From: Clostridia bacterium
GTDB taxonomy: Bacteria > Bacillota > Clostridia > Oscillospirales > CAG-272
Direction: 5' to 3'
Length of the DNA stretch: 64,000 nt
Assembly: GCA_017399105.1 (NCBI GenBank)
Contig: JAFQEJ010000057.1
Span: 124,001 to 188,000 of the forward strand
A program made the position numbers and the translations under genes. The notes under the pieces were generated by a model. The model did not search any database. It saw only the letters and a list, made by a program, of their open reading frames with translations, and had not been told where the DNA came from. Shown piece after piece: positions 54,937 to 63,923 of this stretch. Numbering within the stretch: the stretch's first letter is position 1; every line of letters starts with the position of its first letter.

Positions 54937-55006
54937 AAATTCCCTAATTTATTGATCAAATCAAGCAAGAAAGGTTACTTCATCCGACTGAATTTTCGGG
55001 TGAAGC

Positions 55007-55312
55007 ATGGTAAAATATATGCTGACAAGCAAACAGAGAGCCTATCTGCGCTCACTTGCCGCTCCTATGGATACCATCTATCAGGTGGGCAAGGGCGGCG
55101 TCACCGATGTGATGTGCGAGCAGATCGGCGCGGCACTGGAAGCACGCGAGCTCATCAAACTCCGTGTCCTCGATAACTGTGACTACTCCTCCCGTGAAGC
55201 GGCTGAGATGATCGCCGAAGCTACCGAATCCGAGGTGGTTCAGGTCATTGGAACCCGTTTTGTGCTCTGGAGAAAATCCAAAAAGAAACCCAAAATCGAG
55301 CTTCCGAAATAA
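55007..55312 (+). CDS. yhbY: YhbY/CRM-domain RNA-binding protein
   Basis: 101 residues. The CRM fold binds pre-50S RNA. LTSKQRAYLRSLAAPMDTIY followed by QVGKGGVTDVMCEQI is characteristic. ATG 55007 is kept because GGGTGA lies upstream; ATG 55019 is an alternative closer to typical relatives. Its stop shares one base with nadD. Confidence 0.93.
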   Translation: MVKYMLTSKQRAYLRSLAAPMDTIYQVGKGGVTDVMCEQIGAALEARELIKLRVLDNCDYSSREAAEMIAEATESEVVQVIGTRFVLWRKSKKKPKIELPK

Positions 55313-55914
55313 TGAAAAGAATCGGCATTTATGGCGGTACCTTTGCGCCGGTTCATATGGGGCACATCCGTGCGGCTGAGGCTTTTCTTGAATTTTGGCA
55401 GCCTGAGCTGCTCTATGTGATTCCCACCTGCCTGCCGCCGCACAAGCAGGCTGTGAAGGGGGATGATCCTTTTCACCGCCTTGCCATGACTCGCGAAGCC
55501 TTTGCATCGGTGAGCGATAGAATTGTCGTATCCGATTATGAGATCAGAGGTGGGAGCTGCAGCTATACTGCGCTGACCATGGCGCATTTTTCGGGAGCAG
55601 ATGTTAAACTCTGCTTTCTCTGCGGTACCGATATGTTTCTCACTCTTGATACCTGGTTTCGGGCAGAAGATATCTTCACTCTTGCCGAAATTGCACTCAT
55701 CCGCCGAGAAAATGCGGATGATGAAGCAATCCTGATCAAAAAAGCGGAGTATGAACAGGTGTATGGGGCAAAAATCCATCTGATTGATGCTCCTGTGTAC
55801 GAAATTTCCTCCACCGAGCTGCGCAGGAAAATCGCTGACGGTGAGGATACAGAGAGTCTTATTCTCCCCGAAATCGCCGACTATATTCGCAGAAATCGGC
55901 TCTACACCGAATAA
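55312..55914 (+). CDS. nadD: Nicotinate-nucleotide adenylyltransferase
   Basis: 200 residues. Adenylylates nicotinate mononucleotide in NAD synthesis. The nucleotidyltransferase motif GGTFAPVHMGHIRAA is at the start and ISSTELRRKI near the end; LPPHKQ in between. Order yhbY-nadD-yqeK is conserved in Bacillota. ATG overlaps the yhbY stop (TAATG). Confidence 0.96.
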   Translation: MKRIGIYGGTFAPVHMGHIRAAEAFLEFWQPELLYVIPTCLPPHKQAVKGDDPFHRLAMTREAFASVSDRIVVSDYEIRGGSCSYTALTMAHFSGADVKLCFLCGTDMFLTLDTWFRAEDIFTLAEIALIRRENADDEAILIKKAEYEQVYGAKIHLIDAPVYEISSTELRRKIADGEDTESLILPEIADYIRRNRLYTE

Positions 55915-55953
55915 AATCACGATATCCCCGACAAAAATCATAGGAAACAGAAA

Positions 55954-56580
55954 ATGATTGGGCTATTACAGCTGAGAGAAAGAATCAAAGACTATATCGG
56001 CGGCAAACGGCTGTCACATACCTATGCAGTCGAAGAAGAAGCCGCAGTACTTGCTGAGCTCTTCGGCATTACAGGTGCAGACAGGCTGCGTCTGCAGTAT
56101 GCAGCGCTTCTTCATGATATAACCAAGGAAAAGAAGGGCAGTGAACAGGCGGAGCTGTATGCAAAGCTCGGCATTGAGGGGGCTGAGATTGATATTCTCT
56201 CCCCGAAAATCATGCATGCCAAGACGGCGGCGGCACTTGTGAAGCTGGATTTTCCCGAGCTTGCCGATGATATGCTCTGCTCGCAGATCTGTTGGCATAC
56301 TACCGGCAGAGCAGGGATGACACTGGGAGAAAAGCTGCTTTATCTCGCCGATTATATTGAACAGACGCGCACCTTCGATGACTGTGTGAAGCTGCGTCGG
56401 CATTTTTACACGAAGATTAAAAAAGCAAAGAATATGCAGGACAGACTTTCTGTGCTCGATGAGATTCTGATCGAATCCTTCGATATGACCATCTGCGCAC
56501 TCCTGGAGGATGGAGAGCCTGTTTGTACTGATACAATCGAAGCGCGCAACGCCCTGATCTATTCCAAAATGCAACACTGA
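55954..56580 (+). CDS. yqeK: HD-domain hydrolase YqeK (symmetric Ap4A hydrolase type)
   Basis: 208 residues. HD-fold residues appear in order: LSHTYAVEEEAAVLAELF, ALLHDITKEKKG and ICWHTTGRAGMTLGEKLLYL then ADYIE. YqeK proteins hydrolyse diadenosine tetraphosphate to ADP. It lies 39 bases after nadD. Confidence 0.9.
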   Translation: MIGLLQLRERIKDYIGGKRLSHTYAVEEEAAVLAELFGITGADRLRLQYAALLHDITKEKKGSEQAELYAKLGIEGAEIDILSPKIMHAKTAAALVKLDFPELADDMLCSQICWHTTGRAGMTLGEKLLYLADYIEQTRTFDDCVKLRRHFYTKIKKAKNMQDRLSVLDEILIESFDMTICALLEDGEPVCTDTIEARNALIYSKMQH

Positions 56581-56591
56581 AGGACAGAGGA

Positions 56592-57809
56592 ATGAACAAC
56601 AAGCTGAAAAAGAGAAAACCGAAAAAAAACCGCTCATCGTCATGGCTGATCGTCACCCTGACGGTCATCGCTTTGCTCGTATGCCTGATCGGTATGGCGG
56701 CAGCCTATCTGATGATGTATAAGCCGGATGTAGATGTGGATGAAAATCCCTTCGGCACCGATACTGATCGTTCTGAGACTGAGGAGCCTGTCGAAACCGA
56801 GGACCAGGCAAATACGCCTGCCATCGAAACCGATCCTCTTTATACAGAGCGTGTGGAGGACAAATACAACATTCTTGTCATGGGCAGAGATAAGGTAGCA
56901 TTGAATACCGATGTGATTATGGTGGTTTCCTACGATGTGAAAAACGGCAATCTGTCCATCCTGCAGATTCCCCGCGACACCTATATCGGTGGCAGCAGAG
57001 TGAACGCGCTCCTCGCTCAGTATTACAATGATGCGAGAGCCAAGGGAGCGGATGATCCCCTCTATACAGGCATGCAGAGCGTAGCATCCTCCATCCAGAC
57101 AAATATGAATATTGTGATCGACCGCTTTGTGCTGGTCAATATCGACAGCTTCCGCAGCATAGTCGACCTGATCGGCGGTGTGGAGATTGATGTCCCCATC
57201 GATATGGAATATCACGATCCCGATCAGAATCTGCATATCGACCTGAAGGCGGGCAAACAGACCCTGAACGGCGAAAAAGCTGAGCAGTTCATGCGCTACC
57301 GTGCAGGCTATCTTGAGGGTGATATCGGCAGAGTAAATGCTCAGAAGCTTTTCATCTCAGCGTTTATATCCCAGCTTAAAAAGAGCGTTTCTCCCTCGAT
57401 GATCACCGGTCTTGTCAATGAGCTGATAAACAATGTCACAACCTCGCTCTCGGTTTCCGACTGTGTATATTTCGGCACAAACGCACTGAATCTCGACCTT
57501 TCGAAGATCAGCATGATGACACTTCCCGGTGTTGAGGCGAGAGCCAATGTGGACTCAGGCGCATGGTATTACATCATGAAGCGTTATGACACGCTGGCAA
57601 TTATCAATCGCTACCTGAATGTTTTCACCGATGAGATCACCGATTCGATTTTTGACCGCAACCGCGTCTTTACAGACACCGCAAAGCAGCATATCAACGA
57701 TATATATTATGCTGCAGCATCGGTCATCACGGATAATACCTACACCGCGTCGGGTATACTTGACGGAGATGATCCCGATATTCCCCTCGATTCGCGCTAT
57801 TTTCCCTAA
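56592..57809 (+). CDS. LytR-CpsA-Psr family cell-wall polymer transferase
   Basis: 405 residues. A basic start (KKRKPKKNR) and one membrane helix at about 19-42 precede an acidic linker and the LCP domain. Landmarks: YNILVMGRDKVALNTDVIMV, QIPRDTYIG with the substrate Arg, VLVNIDSFRSIVDLIGGVEI and FMRYRAGYLEGDIGRVNAQ. LCP enzymes attach teichoic acids or capsule to peptidoglycan. It follows yqeK by 11 bases with GAGG directly upstream. Confidence 0.93.
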   Translation: MNNKLKKRKPKKNRSSSWLIVTLTVIALLVCLIGMAAAYLMMYKPDVDVDENPFGTDTDRSETEEPVETEDQANTPAIETDPLYTERVEDKYNILVMGRDKVALNTDVIMVVSYDVKNGNLSILQIPRDTYIGGSRVNALLAQYYNDARAKGADDPLYTGMQSVASSIQTNMNIVIDRFVLVNIDSFRSIVDLIGGVEIDVPIDMEYHDPDQNLHIDLKAGKQTLNGEKAEQFMRYRAGYLEGDIGRVNAQKLFISAFISQLKKSVSPSMITGLVNELINNVTTSLSVSDCVYFGTNALNLDLSKISMMTLPGVEARANVDSGAWYYIMKRYDTLAIINRYLNVFTDEITDSIFDRNRVFTDTAKQHINDIYYAAASVITDNTYTASGILDGDDPDIPLDSRYFP

Positions 57810-57848
57810 AGATTCGCGCAAAAATCAATGAAAATCGAGGAAATGTTC

Positions 57849-57877
57849 TTGAATATATCCGCATTTTGTGATATAAT
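57849..57877 (+). promoter_or_regulatory. Promoter upstream of rsfS-leuS
   Basis: TTGAAT (57849-57854), 17-base spacer, TATAAT (57872-57877). Confidence 0.8.
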
Positions 57878-57882
57878 AAAAG

Positions 57883-57951
57883 CAGCGTATTGCTGTTTTT
57901 ATCAGAGAAAATTACCGATATAACAGCAAGCCGGCATCACTGCCGGTTTTT
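57883..57951 (+). ncRNA. Predicted short leader or small RNA ending at an intrinsic terminator before rsfS
   Basis: A transcript from the promoter at 57849-57877 meets the terminator CCGGCA (57931-57936), TCAC, TGCCGG (57941-57946), TTTTT after about 69 bases. Inside it CAGC/GCTG can form a small hairpin, or TTGCTGTT (57890-57897) can pair with AACAGCAA (57922-57929), so two folds compete. It is too short for a T-box. Either a small RNA or an attenuator for rsfS-leuS. Confidence 0.5.
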
Positions 57952-57983
57952 GCTCATTTCATGAACAGAAAAGGAGCCACCAG

Positions 57984-58391
57984 ATGGATCACAATACAGA
58001 GAACGAAGTCCTTCAGCAGAGTCTTGTCGGCGCAGATCCGCTGACTCTTGCAAAGGAGATCATTCGCGTCCTCGACACAAAAAATGCAAAGAATATCAAG
58101 CTGCTGCATGTGGAGAAGAATACCATCATCGCCGATTATTTCGTCATCTGCACCGGTAACTCCAATACACAGATCCGCGCTTTTGCGGGCGAGCTTGAGT
58201 ATCGGCTGGGACTGCGTGAGCTTCCCCCTCACAATATCGAGGGTTATGAGGAGGCATCCTGGGTTCTGCTCGATTATTCTTCTGTCATCGTACACATTTT
58301 CAATTCCGAGACCCGCAATTTCTACAACCTCGAGAAGCTGTGGAGCGATGCAACCGAGATCGATGTGAGCGATCTTGTAACCGAAAAGTAA
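57984..58391 (+). CDS. rsfS: Ribosomal silencing factor RsfS
   Basis: 135 residues. Binds L14 and blocks subunit joining when nutrients are low. Family segments: NIKLLHVEKNTIIADYFVIC, EASWVLLDYSSVIVHIFNSE and FYNLEKLWSDA. It stands 27 bases before leuS and behind a promoter-terminator leader. Confidence 0.94.
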   Translation: MDHNTENEVLQQSLVGADPLTLAKEIIRVLDTKNAKNIKLLHVEKNTIIADYFVICTGNSNTQIRAFAGELEYRLGLRELPPHNIEGYEEASWVLLDYSSVIVHIFNSETRNFYNLEKLWSDATEIDVSDLVTEK

Positions 58392-58418
58392 GTTATTCCC
58401 AGAAAGGATTCGACATAA

Positions 58419-60836
58419 ATGAAATACGATTTCCAATCCATTGAGAAAAAGTGGCAGGAGAAATGGGATAAGGATGCCATCTTCTGCGCTTCCGAAAATA
58501 CCGACAAGCCGAAATTCTACGGTCTTGTCGAGTTCCCCTACCCCAGCGGCGCAGGTATGCACGTTGGTCATATCAAGGCATACTCCGGTCTCGAGGTGGT
58601 CTCCCGTAAGAGAAGAATGCAGGGTTACAATGTCCTCTTCCCCATTGGCTTTGACGCCTACGGTCTGCCTACCGAGAACTATGCCATCAAGACCGGTATT
58701 CATCCCCGTAAGGTAACCGACCAGAACATCGAAAAGTTCACCTCTCAGCTCAAGCGCGTCGGCTTCTCCTTCGACTGGACAAGAACGGTTGATACCACCG
58801 AAGAGGGCTACTATAAGTGGACTCAGTGGATCTTCCGCAAGATGTTTGATCACGGTCTTGTCTTCCGTGCAAAGACTCTTGTAAACTACTGCCCCAGCTG
58901 TAAGGTTGTCCTCTCCAACGAGGATTCCCAGGGCGGCAAGTGCGATATCTGCCACAGCGATATTGTGCAAAAGTCCAAGGACGTCTGGTATCTCCGCATT
59001 ACAGAGTACGCAGATAAGCTTCTTGACAGTCTGGCTGAGCTTGATTATCTCCCCAATGTAAAGCTCCAGCAGGAAAACTGGATCGGACGCTCCACAGGTG
59101 CCTTTGCAAACTTCAAGCTGGCATCAGAAAAGGGTGAGCTGGATGAAGCACTGCGCATCTATACCACTCGCTGTGATACGATGTTCGGTGTAACCTTCAT
59201 GGTTATCGCACCCGAGCATCCGGTACTTGATACTTATCGCGATATCATCAAGAATAACGATGCTCTTGACGCATATAAGGCTGAATGTGCAAAGAAAACC
59301 GAATTTGAGCGTACACAGCTTGTCAAGGATAAGACCGGTGTGAGAATTGAAGGCATCTGTGCAATCAATCCCGCAAACGGCAAGCAGATCCCGATCTATA
59401 TCTCCGACTATGTCATGATGGGCTACGGTACAGGTGCTATTATGGCAGTTCCCGCGCACGATGAGCGCGATTATGAGTTTGCAAAGAAATTTGGCATCGA
59501 TATCATCGAGGTCATCAAGGGCGGCGATATCGAAAAGGAAGCCTACACCGGCGACGGTGAAATGGTCAACTCCGACTTCTTAAACGGAATCAAGACCAAG
59601 CAGGAAGCTATCGAGAAGATGCTGGCTTACCTGGGAGAGAAGGGTATCGGCGAGAAGGGCGTTCAGTATAAGATGAAGGACTGGGCATTCAACCGCCAGA
59701 GATACTGGGGCGAGCCTATCCCGATCGTACATTGTCCTCACTGCGGTGATGTGGGTGTTCCCTATGAGGAGCTTCCCCTCAAGCTTCCGGTTGTGGAGAA
59801 TTTCGAGCCCGGTGAAGGCGGCGAATCTCCCCTTGCCAAGATCGATTCCTTTGTCAACTGCACATGCCCCAAGTGCGGCGCCCCTGCTAAGCGCGAGACC
59901 GACACTATGCCTCAGTGGGCAGGCTCTTCCTGGTACTTCCTGCGCTACTGTGATCCGCACAATGATGAGTGCCTTGCAGATATGGAAAAGCTGAAGTATT
60001 GGATGCCTGTTGACTGGTACAACGGCGGTATGGAGCATGTTACCCGCCATCTGATCTATTCCCGTTTCTGGCATAAATTCCTCTATGACATCGGCGTGGT
60101 TCCTACCGCAGAACCCTACGCAAAGCGTACCGCTCAGGGTCTCATTCTCGGTCCCGACGGTCAGAAAATGTCCAAATCCCGCGGCAATGTTGTTGATCCT
60201 AACGATGTAGTGGACGAATTCGGCGCCGATACGCTGCGTGTCTATATTCTTTTCATGGGTGACTATGGTTCTGCGGCTCCCTGGAGTGAGAGCAGCATGA
60301 GAGGCTGCAAGCGGTTCCTCGAGCGTGTGGCAGGTCTTGCCGACATCGCAAAAGGCAGCGGTGTTACTCCCAAACTGGAGTCCAACTTCCATAAGACCAT
60401 CAAGAAGGTTTCCTCTGACATTGAGGAGATGAAGTTCAATACCGCTATCGCGGCTCTTATGACACTGATCAATGACATCAGCGATTACGGAAGCCTGACA
60501 GTGGATGAACTCAAGACTTTTATCCTCATGCTCTGTCCCTTCGCTCCCCATCTCTGTGAGGAAATGTGGGAAGCTCTGGGCGGCGAAGGCTACTGCTCAC
60601 TGGCTGCATGGCCGACCTACGATGAAGCTAAGACTGTGGATTCCAGCGTTGAGATTGCTCTCCAGGTTAACGGTAAGCTGAAGGGTACACTGGAAATTCC
60701 CATGGGTGCCGATAAGGATACTGTTCTCGCATCTGTGAAGGCAGTTCCCGCCATCGCAGCGCTGATCGACGGCAAGACCGTCGTGAAGGAAATCTATGTT
60801 CCAAATAAGCTGGCAAACATCGTAGTCAAGGGATAA
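58419..60836 (+). CDS. leuS: Leucyl-tRNA synthetase
   Basis: 805 residues, normal for bacteria. Class I signatures: YPSGAGMHVGHIKAY (HIGH type) near 42-56 and KMSKSRGNVVDP near 578. The CP1 editing domain is present (MMGYGTGAIMAVPAHDERDY). Zinc-type cysteine pairs occur in NYCPSCKVVL with CDICHS, and in HCPHCGDVG with CPKCGAPA. AAAGGA precedes ATG. No T-box is seen upstream. Confidence 0.98.
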   Translation: MKYDFQSIEKKWQEKWDKDAIFCASENTDKPKFYGLVEFPYPSGAGMHVGHIKAYSGLEVVSRKRRMQGYNVLFPIGFDAYGLPTENYAIKTGIHPRKVTDQNIEKFTSQLKRVGFSFDWTRTVDTTEEGYYKWTQWIFRKMFDHGLVFRAKTLVNYCPSCKVVLSNEDSQGGKCDICHSDIVQKSKDVWYLRITEYADKLLDSLAELDYLPNVKLQQENWIGRSTGAFANFKLASEKGELDEALRIYTTRCDTMFGVTFMVIAPEHPVLDTYRDIIKNNDALDAYKAECAKKTEFERTQLVKDKTGVRIEGICAINPANGKQIPIYISDYVMMGYGTGAIMAVPAHDERDYEFAKKFGIDIIEVIKGGDIEKEAYTGDGEMVNSDFLNGIKTKQEAIEKMLAYLGEKGIGEKGVQYKMKDWAFNRQRYWGEPIPIVHCPHCGDVGVPYEELPLKLPVVENFEPGEGGESPLAKIDSFVNCTCPKCGAPAKRETDTMPQWAGSSWYFLRYCDPHNDECLADMEKLKYWMPVDWYNGGMEHVTRHLIYSRFWHKFLYDIGVVPTAEPYAKRTAQGLILGPDGQKMSKSRGNVVDPNDVVDEFGADTLRVYILFMGDYGSAAPWSESSMRGCKRFLERVAGLADIAKGSGVTPKLESNFHKTIKKVSSDIEEMKFNTAIAALMTLINDISDYGSLTVDELKTFILMLCPFAPHLCEEMWEALGGEGYCSLAAWPTYDEAKTVDSSVEIALQVNGKLKGTLEIPMGADKDTVLASVKAVPAIAALIDGKTVVKEIYVPNKLANIVVKG

Positions 60837-60874
60837 AAAAGTTGTAAAAACGAAAAAATAATAGCAAAAAATCA

Positions 60875-60903
60875 TTGACAACAGGACTGTTTTGTAGTAT
60901 AAT
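60875..60903 (+). promoter_or_regulatory. Promoter of rpsU
   Basis: Perfect consensus TTGACA (60875-60880), 17-base spacer, TATAAT (60898-60903). Confidence 0.9.
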
Positions 60904-60955
60904 AATCTGTGAGATTGATATTCTCTTTGCTGAAAGCGGAGGGAGGGAATTAGTA

Positions 60956-61132
60956 ATGGCAGAAATCAAAGTGAAAGACGGCGAAACACTCGACAGCGCG
61001 CTTCGCAGATTCAAGAGACAGTGCGCAAGATCCGGTGTCCTCTCTGAACTCAAGAAGAGAGAGCACTACGACAAGCCGAGCGTTAAGCGCAAGAAGAAAT
61101 CCGAAGCAGCGAGAAAACGTAAGTATAAGTAA
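60956..61132 (+). CDS. rpsU: 30S ribosomal protein S21
   Basis: 58 residues, normal length: [20 protein letters not shown] at the start and a lysine/arginine-rich tail. GGAGGGAGGG stands before ATG 60956; upstream frame to 60875 overlaps the promoter. Confidence 0.97.
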   Translation: MAEIKVKDGETLDSALRRFKRQCARSGVLSELKKREHYDKPSVKRKKKSEAARKRKYK

Positions 61133-61156
61133 TTTATACGCGGCAAGTCCGTACGG

Positions 61157-61200
61157 TTTTAGGGAATGTATCCTTTGGGGTACATTCCCTAAAATATTTT
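61157..61200 (+). terminator. Terminator of rpsU
   Basis: TTTTAGGGAATGTA (61157-61170) pairs perfectly with TACATTCCCTAAAA (61181-61194), followed by TATTTT. Confidence 0.9.
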
Positions 61201-61211
61201 CTCAAAAAGTC

Positions 61212-61240
61212 TTGACAATGCGGTATCCGTATGTTATAAT
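61212..61240 (+). promoter_or_regulatory. Promoter of tRNA-Val
   Basis: TTGACA (61212-61217), 17-base spacer, TATAAT (61235-61240). Confidence 0.9.
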
Positions 61241-61251
61241 ATACAGGTCAC

Positions 61252-61328
61252 GGGGGCATAGCTCAGCTGGTTAGAGTGCATGCTTGACATGCATGAGGTC
61301 ACTGGTTCGATCCCAGTTGTCCCCACCA
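61252..61328 (+). tRNA. tRNA-Val (anticodon GAC)
   Basis: Acceptor arms GGGGGCA and TGTCCCC, discriminator A, encoded CCA. Anticodon stem CATGC/GCATG closes the loop TTGACAT, giving anticodon GAC. T-arm ACTGG-TTCGATC-CCAGT is standard. Confidence 0.95.
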
Positions 61329-61334
61329 TACGAA

Positions 61335-61367
61335 AGTCTTGTAAACAAAAGTTTGCAAGGCTTTTTT
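61335..61367 (+). terminator. Terminator of tRNA-Val
   Basis: AGTCTTGTAAAC (61335-61346) pairs with GTTTGCAAGGCT (61351-61362) with two G-U pairs, followed by TTTTT. Confidence 0.8.
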
Positions 61368-61376
61368 GTTGGCAGC

Positions 61377-61418
61377 CAAAATAGAAAGAGCTTAACGGGT
61401 GATACGTCAAGCTCTTTC
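61377..61418 (-). terminator. Terminator after the solute-binding lipoprotein
   Basis: GAAAGAGCTT (61384-61393) pairs with AAGCTCTTTC (61409-61418); on the minus strand TATTTT follows. Confidence 0.65.
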
Positions 61419-61434
61419 TATTTATTCATCCGTG

Positions 61435-62886
61435 TTATCCGATCGCTTCGAGGAGCTTGTCAAGCTCCTTTTGTGCTTTTTCAGCGACCTTTGCGTATTT
61501 GGAAACAAAATCATCCTCTTTGACGAAAGCGTTTTCCATAATATCGGCAAGTCCGCCTACATTTGCTAATTTTCCCATATCAAAGGACATGGTTTCAGCG
61601 CAGATCTGAGCCATAGCTTTGGAATCTTCGTCACGAAGCTCCTTTTCAAGCAGCAGAATATCATATTTTGCCTTGATGGAGGTGAAGCGCGAAACCGCAG
61701 CCAGTGCTTCTGTCATGGTGCCGACAAAGCTGATATTATCATCGCTGACTGTTACGGGGATCATAGTACAGGTAGCAATCCAGTAGTTGCCGGGATTAAT
61801 GTAGTCCTTCTGGCTTTCGTCTCCCTTGGGGAAGGGAACAAAGCCGTAATCATCCTCCATATCGCGGAAGAGCGACAGGTCACATCCTGCCACATAAGCA
61901 AAGAGTGAGCGGTTTTCCTTGAAAGCATCCACACCGGGATAGCCCACATTAAAGACCACACCATCGCCGGTGAAGTAGCTGCGTACATTTTCAAGGAGCG
62001 TGACATTCTTTTCATCTGTATGTACCAGCTTAAAGGAACCTTCGCTGTCTTTCTCCAGAATCTTGCCGCCGGCAGCGAAATAGTTCACGTAACCGCCCGT
62101 CTGAAGCGGAATAAAGTCGTCGGCAATCTTGAATTTTCCGTCGCTGTTCAGATCCTGTTCCTGATCCTTGTACATGCCATACATGCGCTCCATGGTCCAG
62201 GTGCCGTCATATACATACTGATAGGGCTCCTCCATATTGCGGTCCTTCAGCAGCTTCTTGTTGAATACATAACCCGAGATAGCCGTTACCGAACGGTTTG
62301 TGATATCGCCTGTTGCCATGTAAACCTTGTCATTGATGCAGAGATCGGAGATGGTGTATTTGTTCCACCACTCTGCGGTCAGATCGATTTCATCGATGGC
62401 ATTCATATCACGGATCATACCGGTCTGTGCGATATGCCAGGCTACATTCGCCATGGATGCCAGTCCCATATCGTAGATATCCTCCTGGGAGGATACGGCG
62501 TTTTTGATATACTCACCTGTGACAGTATCATTTTCGGGGATGGTGTAATCGATCTCGATACCGAAATAATCTTCAATCATGGCATCTCGTTGGTAGAGTG
62601 CATCATTCACACTGTCACCGTTTTCTTCCTCCAGCGGCGCCTGGGGGACAACAATTGATGCGTTGAAGGTGTCGGAGGCAATCACACGGTAGGTTTTTCC
62701 GTCATAGTCGCCCCGCTCAAAGAGGGAGAGAACATTGCTCTTGTCAATGACTGTTTCTTCCTGGACGGGAGCAGTTGTTTCGCCATTGGAAGGCTTTGTG
62801 TCGTTTGTTTGGCCATCACCCGCATCACTGCTGCAGGAGCAAAGCAGAAGGAGTATGGCTAAAAGTGCTGATAGATTTCGTTTCAT
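61435..62886 (-). CDS. ABC transporter extracellular solute-binding lipoprotein
   Basis: 483 residues. The signal peptide ends in the lipobox LLCSCSSD, so Cys 17 or so is lipidated and anchors the protein outside. A Thr/Glu-rich linker and a large periplasmic-binding fold follow (for example GDSVNDALYQRDAMIEDYFG). The type resembles sugar-binding family-1 proteins of gut Clostridia. ATG 62886 follows GAGGTG by six bases. No permease or ATPase gene is adjacent in the window; upstream sequence continues beyond its end. It shares a minus-strand unit with the phosphotriesterase-like gene. Confidence 0.85.
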   Translation of the reverse strand: MKRNLSALLAILLLLCSCSSDAGDGQTNDTKPSNGETTAPVQEETVIDKSNVLSLFERGDYDGKTYRVIASDTFNASIVVPQAPLEEENGDSVNDALYQRDAMIEDYFGIEIDYTIPENDTVTGEYIKNAVSSQEDIYDMGLASMANVAWHIAQTGMIRDMNAIDEIDLTAEWWNKYTISDLCINDKVYMATGDITNRSVTAISGYVFNKKLLKDRNMEEPYQYVYDGTWTMERMYGMYKDQEQDLNSDGKFKIADDFIPLQTGGYVNYFAAGGKILEKDSEGSFKLVHTDEKNVTLLENVRSYFTGDGVVFNVGYPGVDAFKENRSLFAYVAGCDLSLFRDMEDDYGFVPFPKGDESQKDYINPGNYWIATCTMIPVTVSDDNISFVGTMTEALAAVSRFTSIKAKYDILLLEKELRDEDSKAMAQICAETMSFDMGKLANVGGLADIMENAFVKEDDFVSKYAKVAEKAQKELDKLLEAIG

Positions 62887-62908
62887 AATATTCACCTCAT
62901 AGAATGTT

Positions 62909-63910
62909 TTATGATAACAGTTTCATTGGATTATCGCACATGACAGCATCAAGCTGAGCCTGTGTGATGCCTGCCTTGATCAGCTTGGGGAAGCTGTTTT
63001 CAAAGATGTCGCCATAACCCGCGCCGCCGTATTTCTTCAGGCGTACCTTCCAGCAGGTGTCCATCGAGAGAAGGAGCTGTTTTTCATATCCGCGCTCGAA
63101 CATGGCGACTACATCAAGCACACGCTGATCGTCACCGATGATGCCCGGGAAGTTCATGCCGAACTGATCGAAGGATACCCATGCGCCCCGCTTGATTGCC
63201 TCGTCTACGGGATGAGCCATTGTCCAGTGCCCCATGACGATCTTGGTGGGATCTGCGCCCTCTTCTTCAGCGACATCAAGTGCCTCAAAGGGGGCGGAAT
63301 GAATGATCAGCGGAGCTCCGGTTTCTCTCTGCGCGATCATGGCAGCGTGAAGGAGAATATTGTTGGTATTGACATCATACTGCAGTCCCAGCTCACCGAG
63401 TACGCCCGGTTTGATTCCCGTGCCGTCTACGCCATCAAAAAATTCAGCGATCATCAGATCGGCAAGCCGATTCGCTCCGCGCTCTCCAAGGATAATTTCC
63501 TGTGTCTTGGGATCGATGGAAGGGAAGTAATAATAGGTGCCGCCCATCACGATATTGATGCCGCTCTTTTCGGAGATCTCGCGCAGGGCAAGGGGATTAC
63601 GTCCCAAATCAAGCGTAGTTACCTCAAATACGGTTTTTCCGCCTGCCGCCTTGAAAGTCTCAAGCTCCTGCACCATATCGTCAACATTATCGAAAATGAT
63701 GTTATCTTTGTAGCCGAAGACAATGGTGTGCAGATCCTTAACGATTTCACTGCGGTTTTCGACTGTGATTTTCTCGTCACTCATCTTTTCTTCGCCATAG
63801 GATTTGAAGTACACGCGGGTTGTATCAACAATCAGGTGTTCATGAGTCAGTGTGGTACCGATTTCGGAAACAGGAATCGGACCGCGCACCGTTTCAACAG
63901 TTGTTCTCAT
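62909..63910 (-). CDS. Phosphotriesterase-family (PHP-like) metal-dependent hydrolase
   Basis: 333 residues, amidohydrolase TIM barrel. Metal ligands are in order: HEH in LTHEHL, a bridging acidic residue in GVLGELG (Glu, as in PHP, where true phosphotriesterases use carboxylated Lys), His in IIHSAP, His in VMGHWT and Asp in LSMDTCW. Members hydrolyse lactones or phosphoesters; the natural substrate is not evident. GGGGGAA precedes ATG 63910. Pairing with a sugar-type binding protein suggests a catabolic role. Confidence 0.85.
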   Translation of the reverse strand: MRTTVETVRGPIPVSEIGTTLTHEHLIVDTTRVYFKSYGEEKMSDEKITVENRSEIVKDLHTIVFGYKDNIIFDNVDDMVQELETFKAAGGKTVFEVTTLDLGRNPLALREISEKSGINIVMGGTYYYFPSIDPKTQEIILGERGANRLADLMIAEFFDGVDGTGIKPGVLGELGLQYDVNTNNILLHAAMIAQRETGAPLIIHSAPFEALDVAEEEGADPTKIVMGHWTMAHPVDEAIKRGAWVSFDQFGMNFPGIIGDDQRVLDVVAMFERGYEKQLLLSMDTCWKVRLKKYGGAGYGDIFENSFPKLIKAGITQAQLDAVMCDNPMKLLS

Positions 63911-63923
63911 AATGAATTCCCCC

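Noticed and set aside
57810..58418. T-box riboswitch for leuS
   Set aside because: The leader before rsfS is only about 70 bases before its terminator and has no T-box sequence or specifier loop; the gap between rsfS and leuS is 27 bases.
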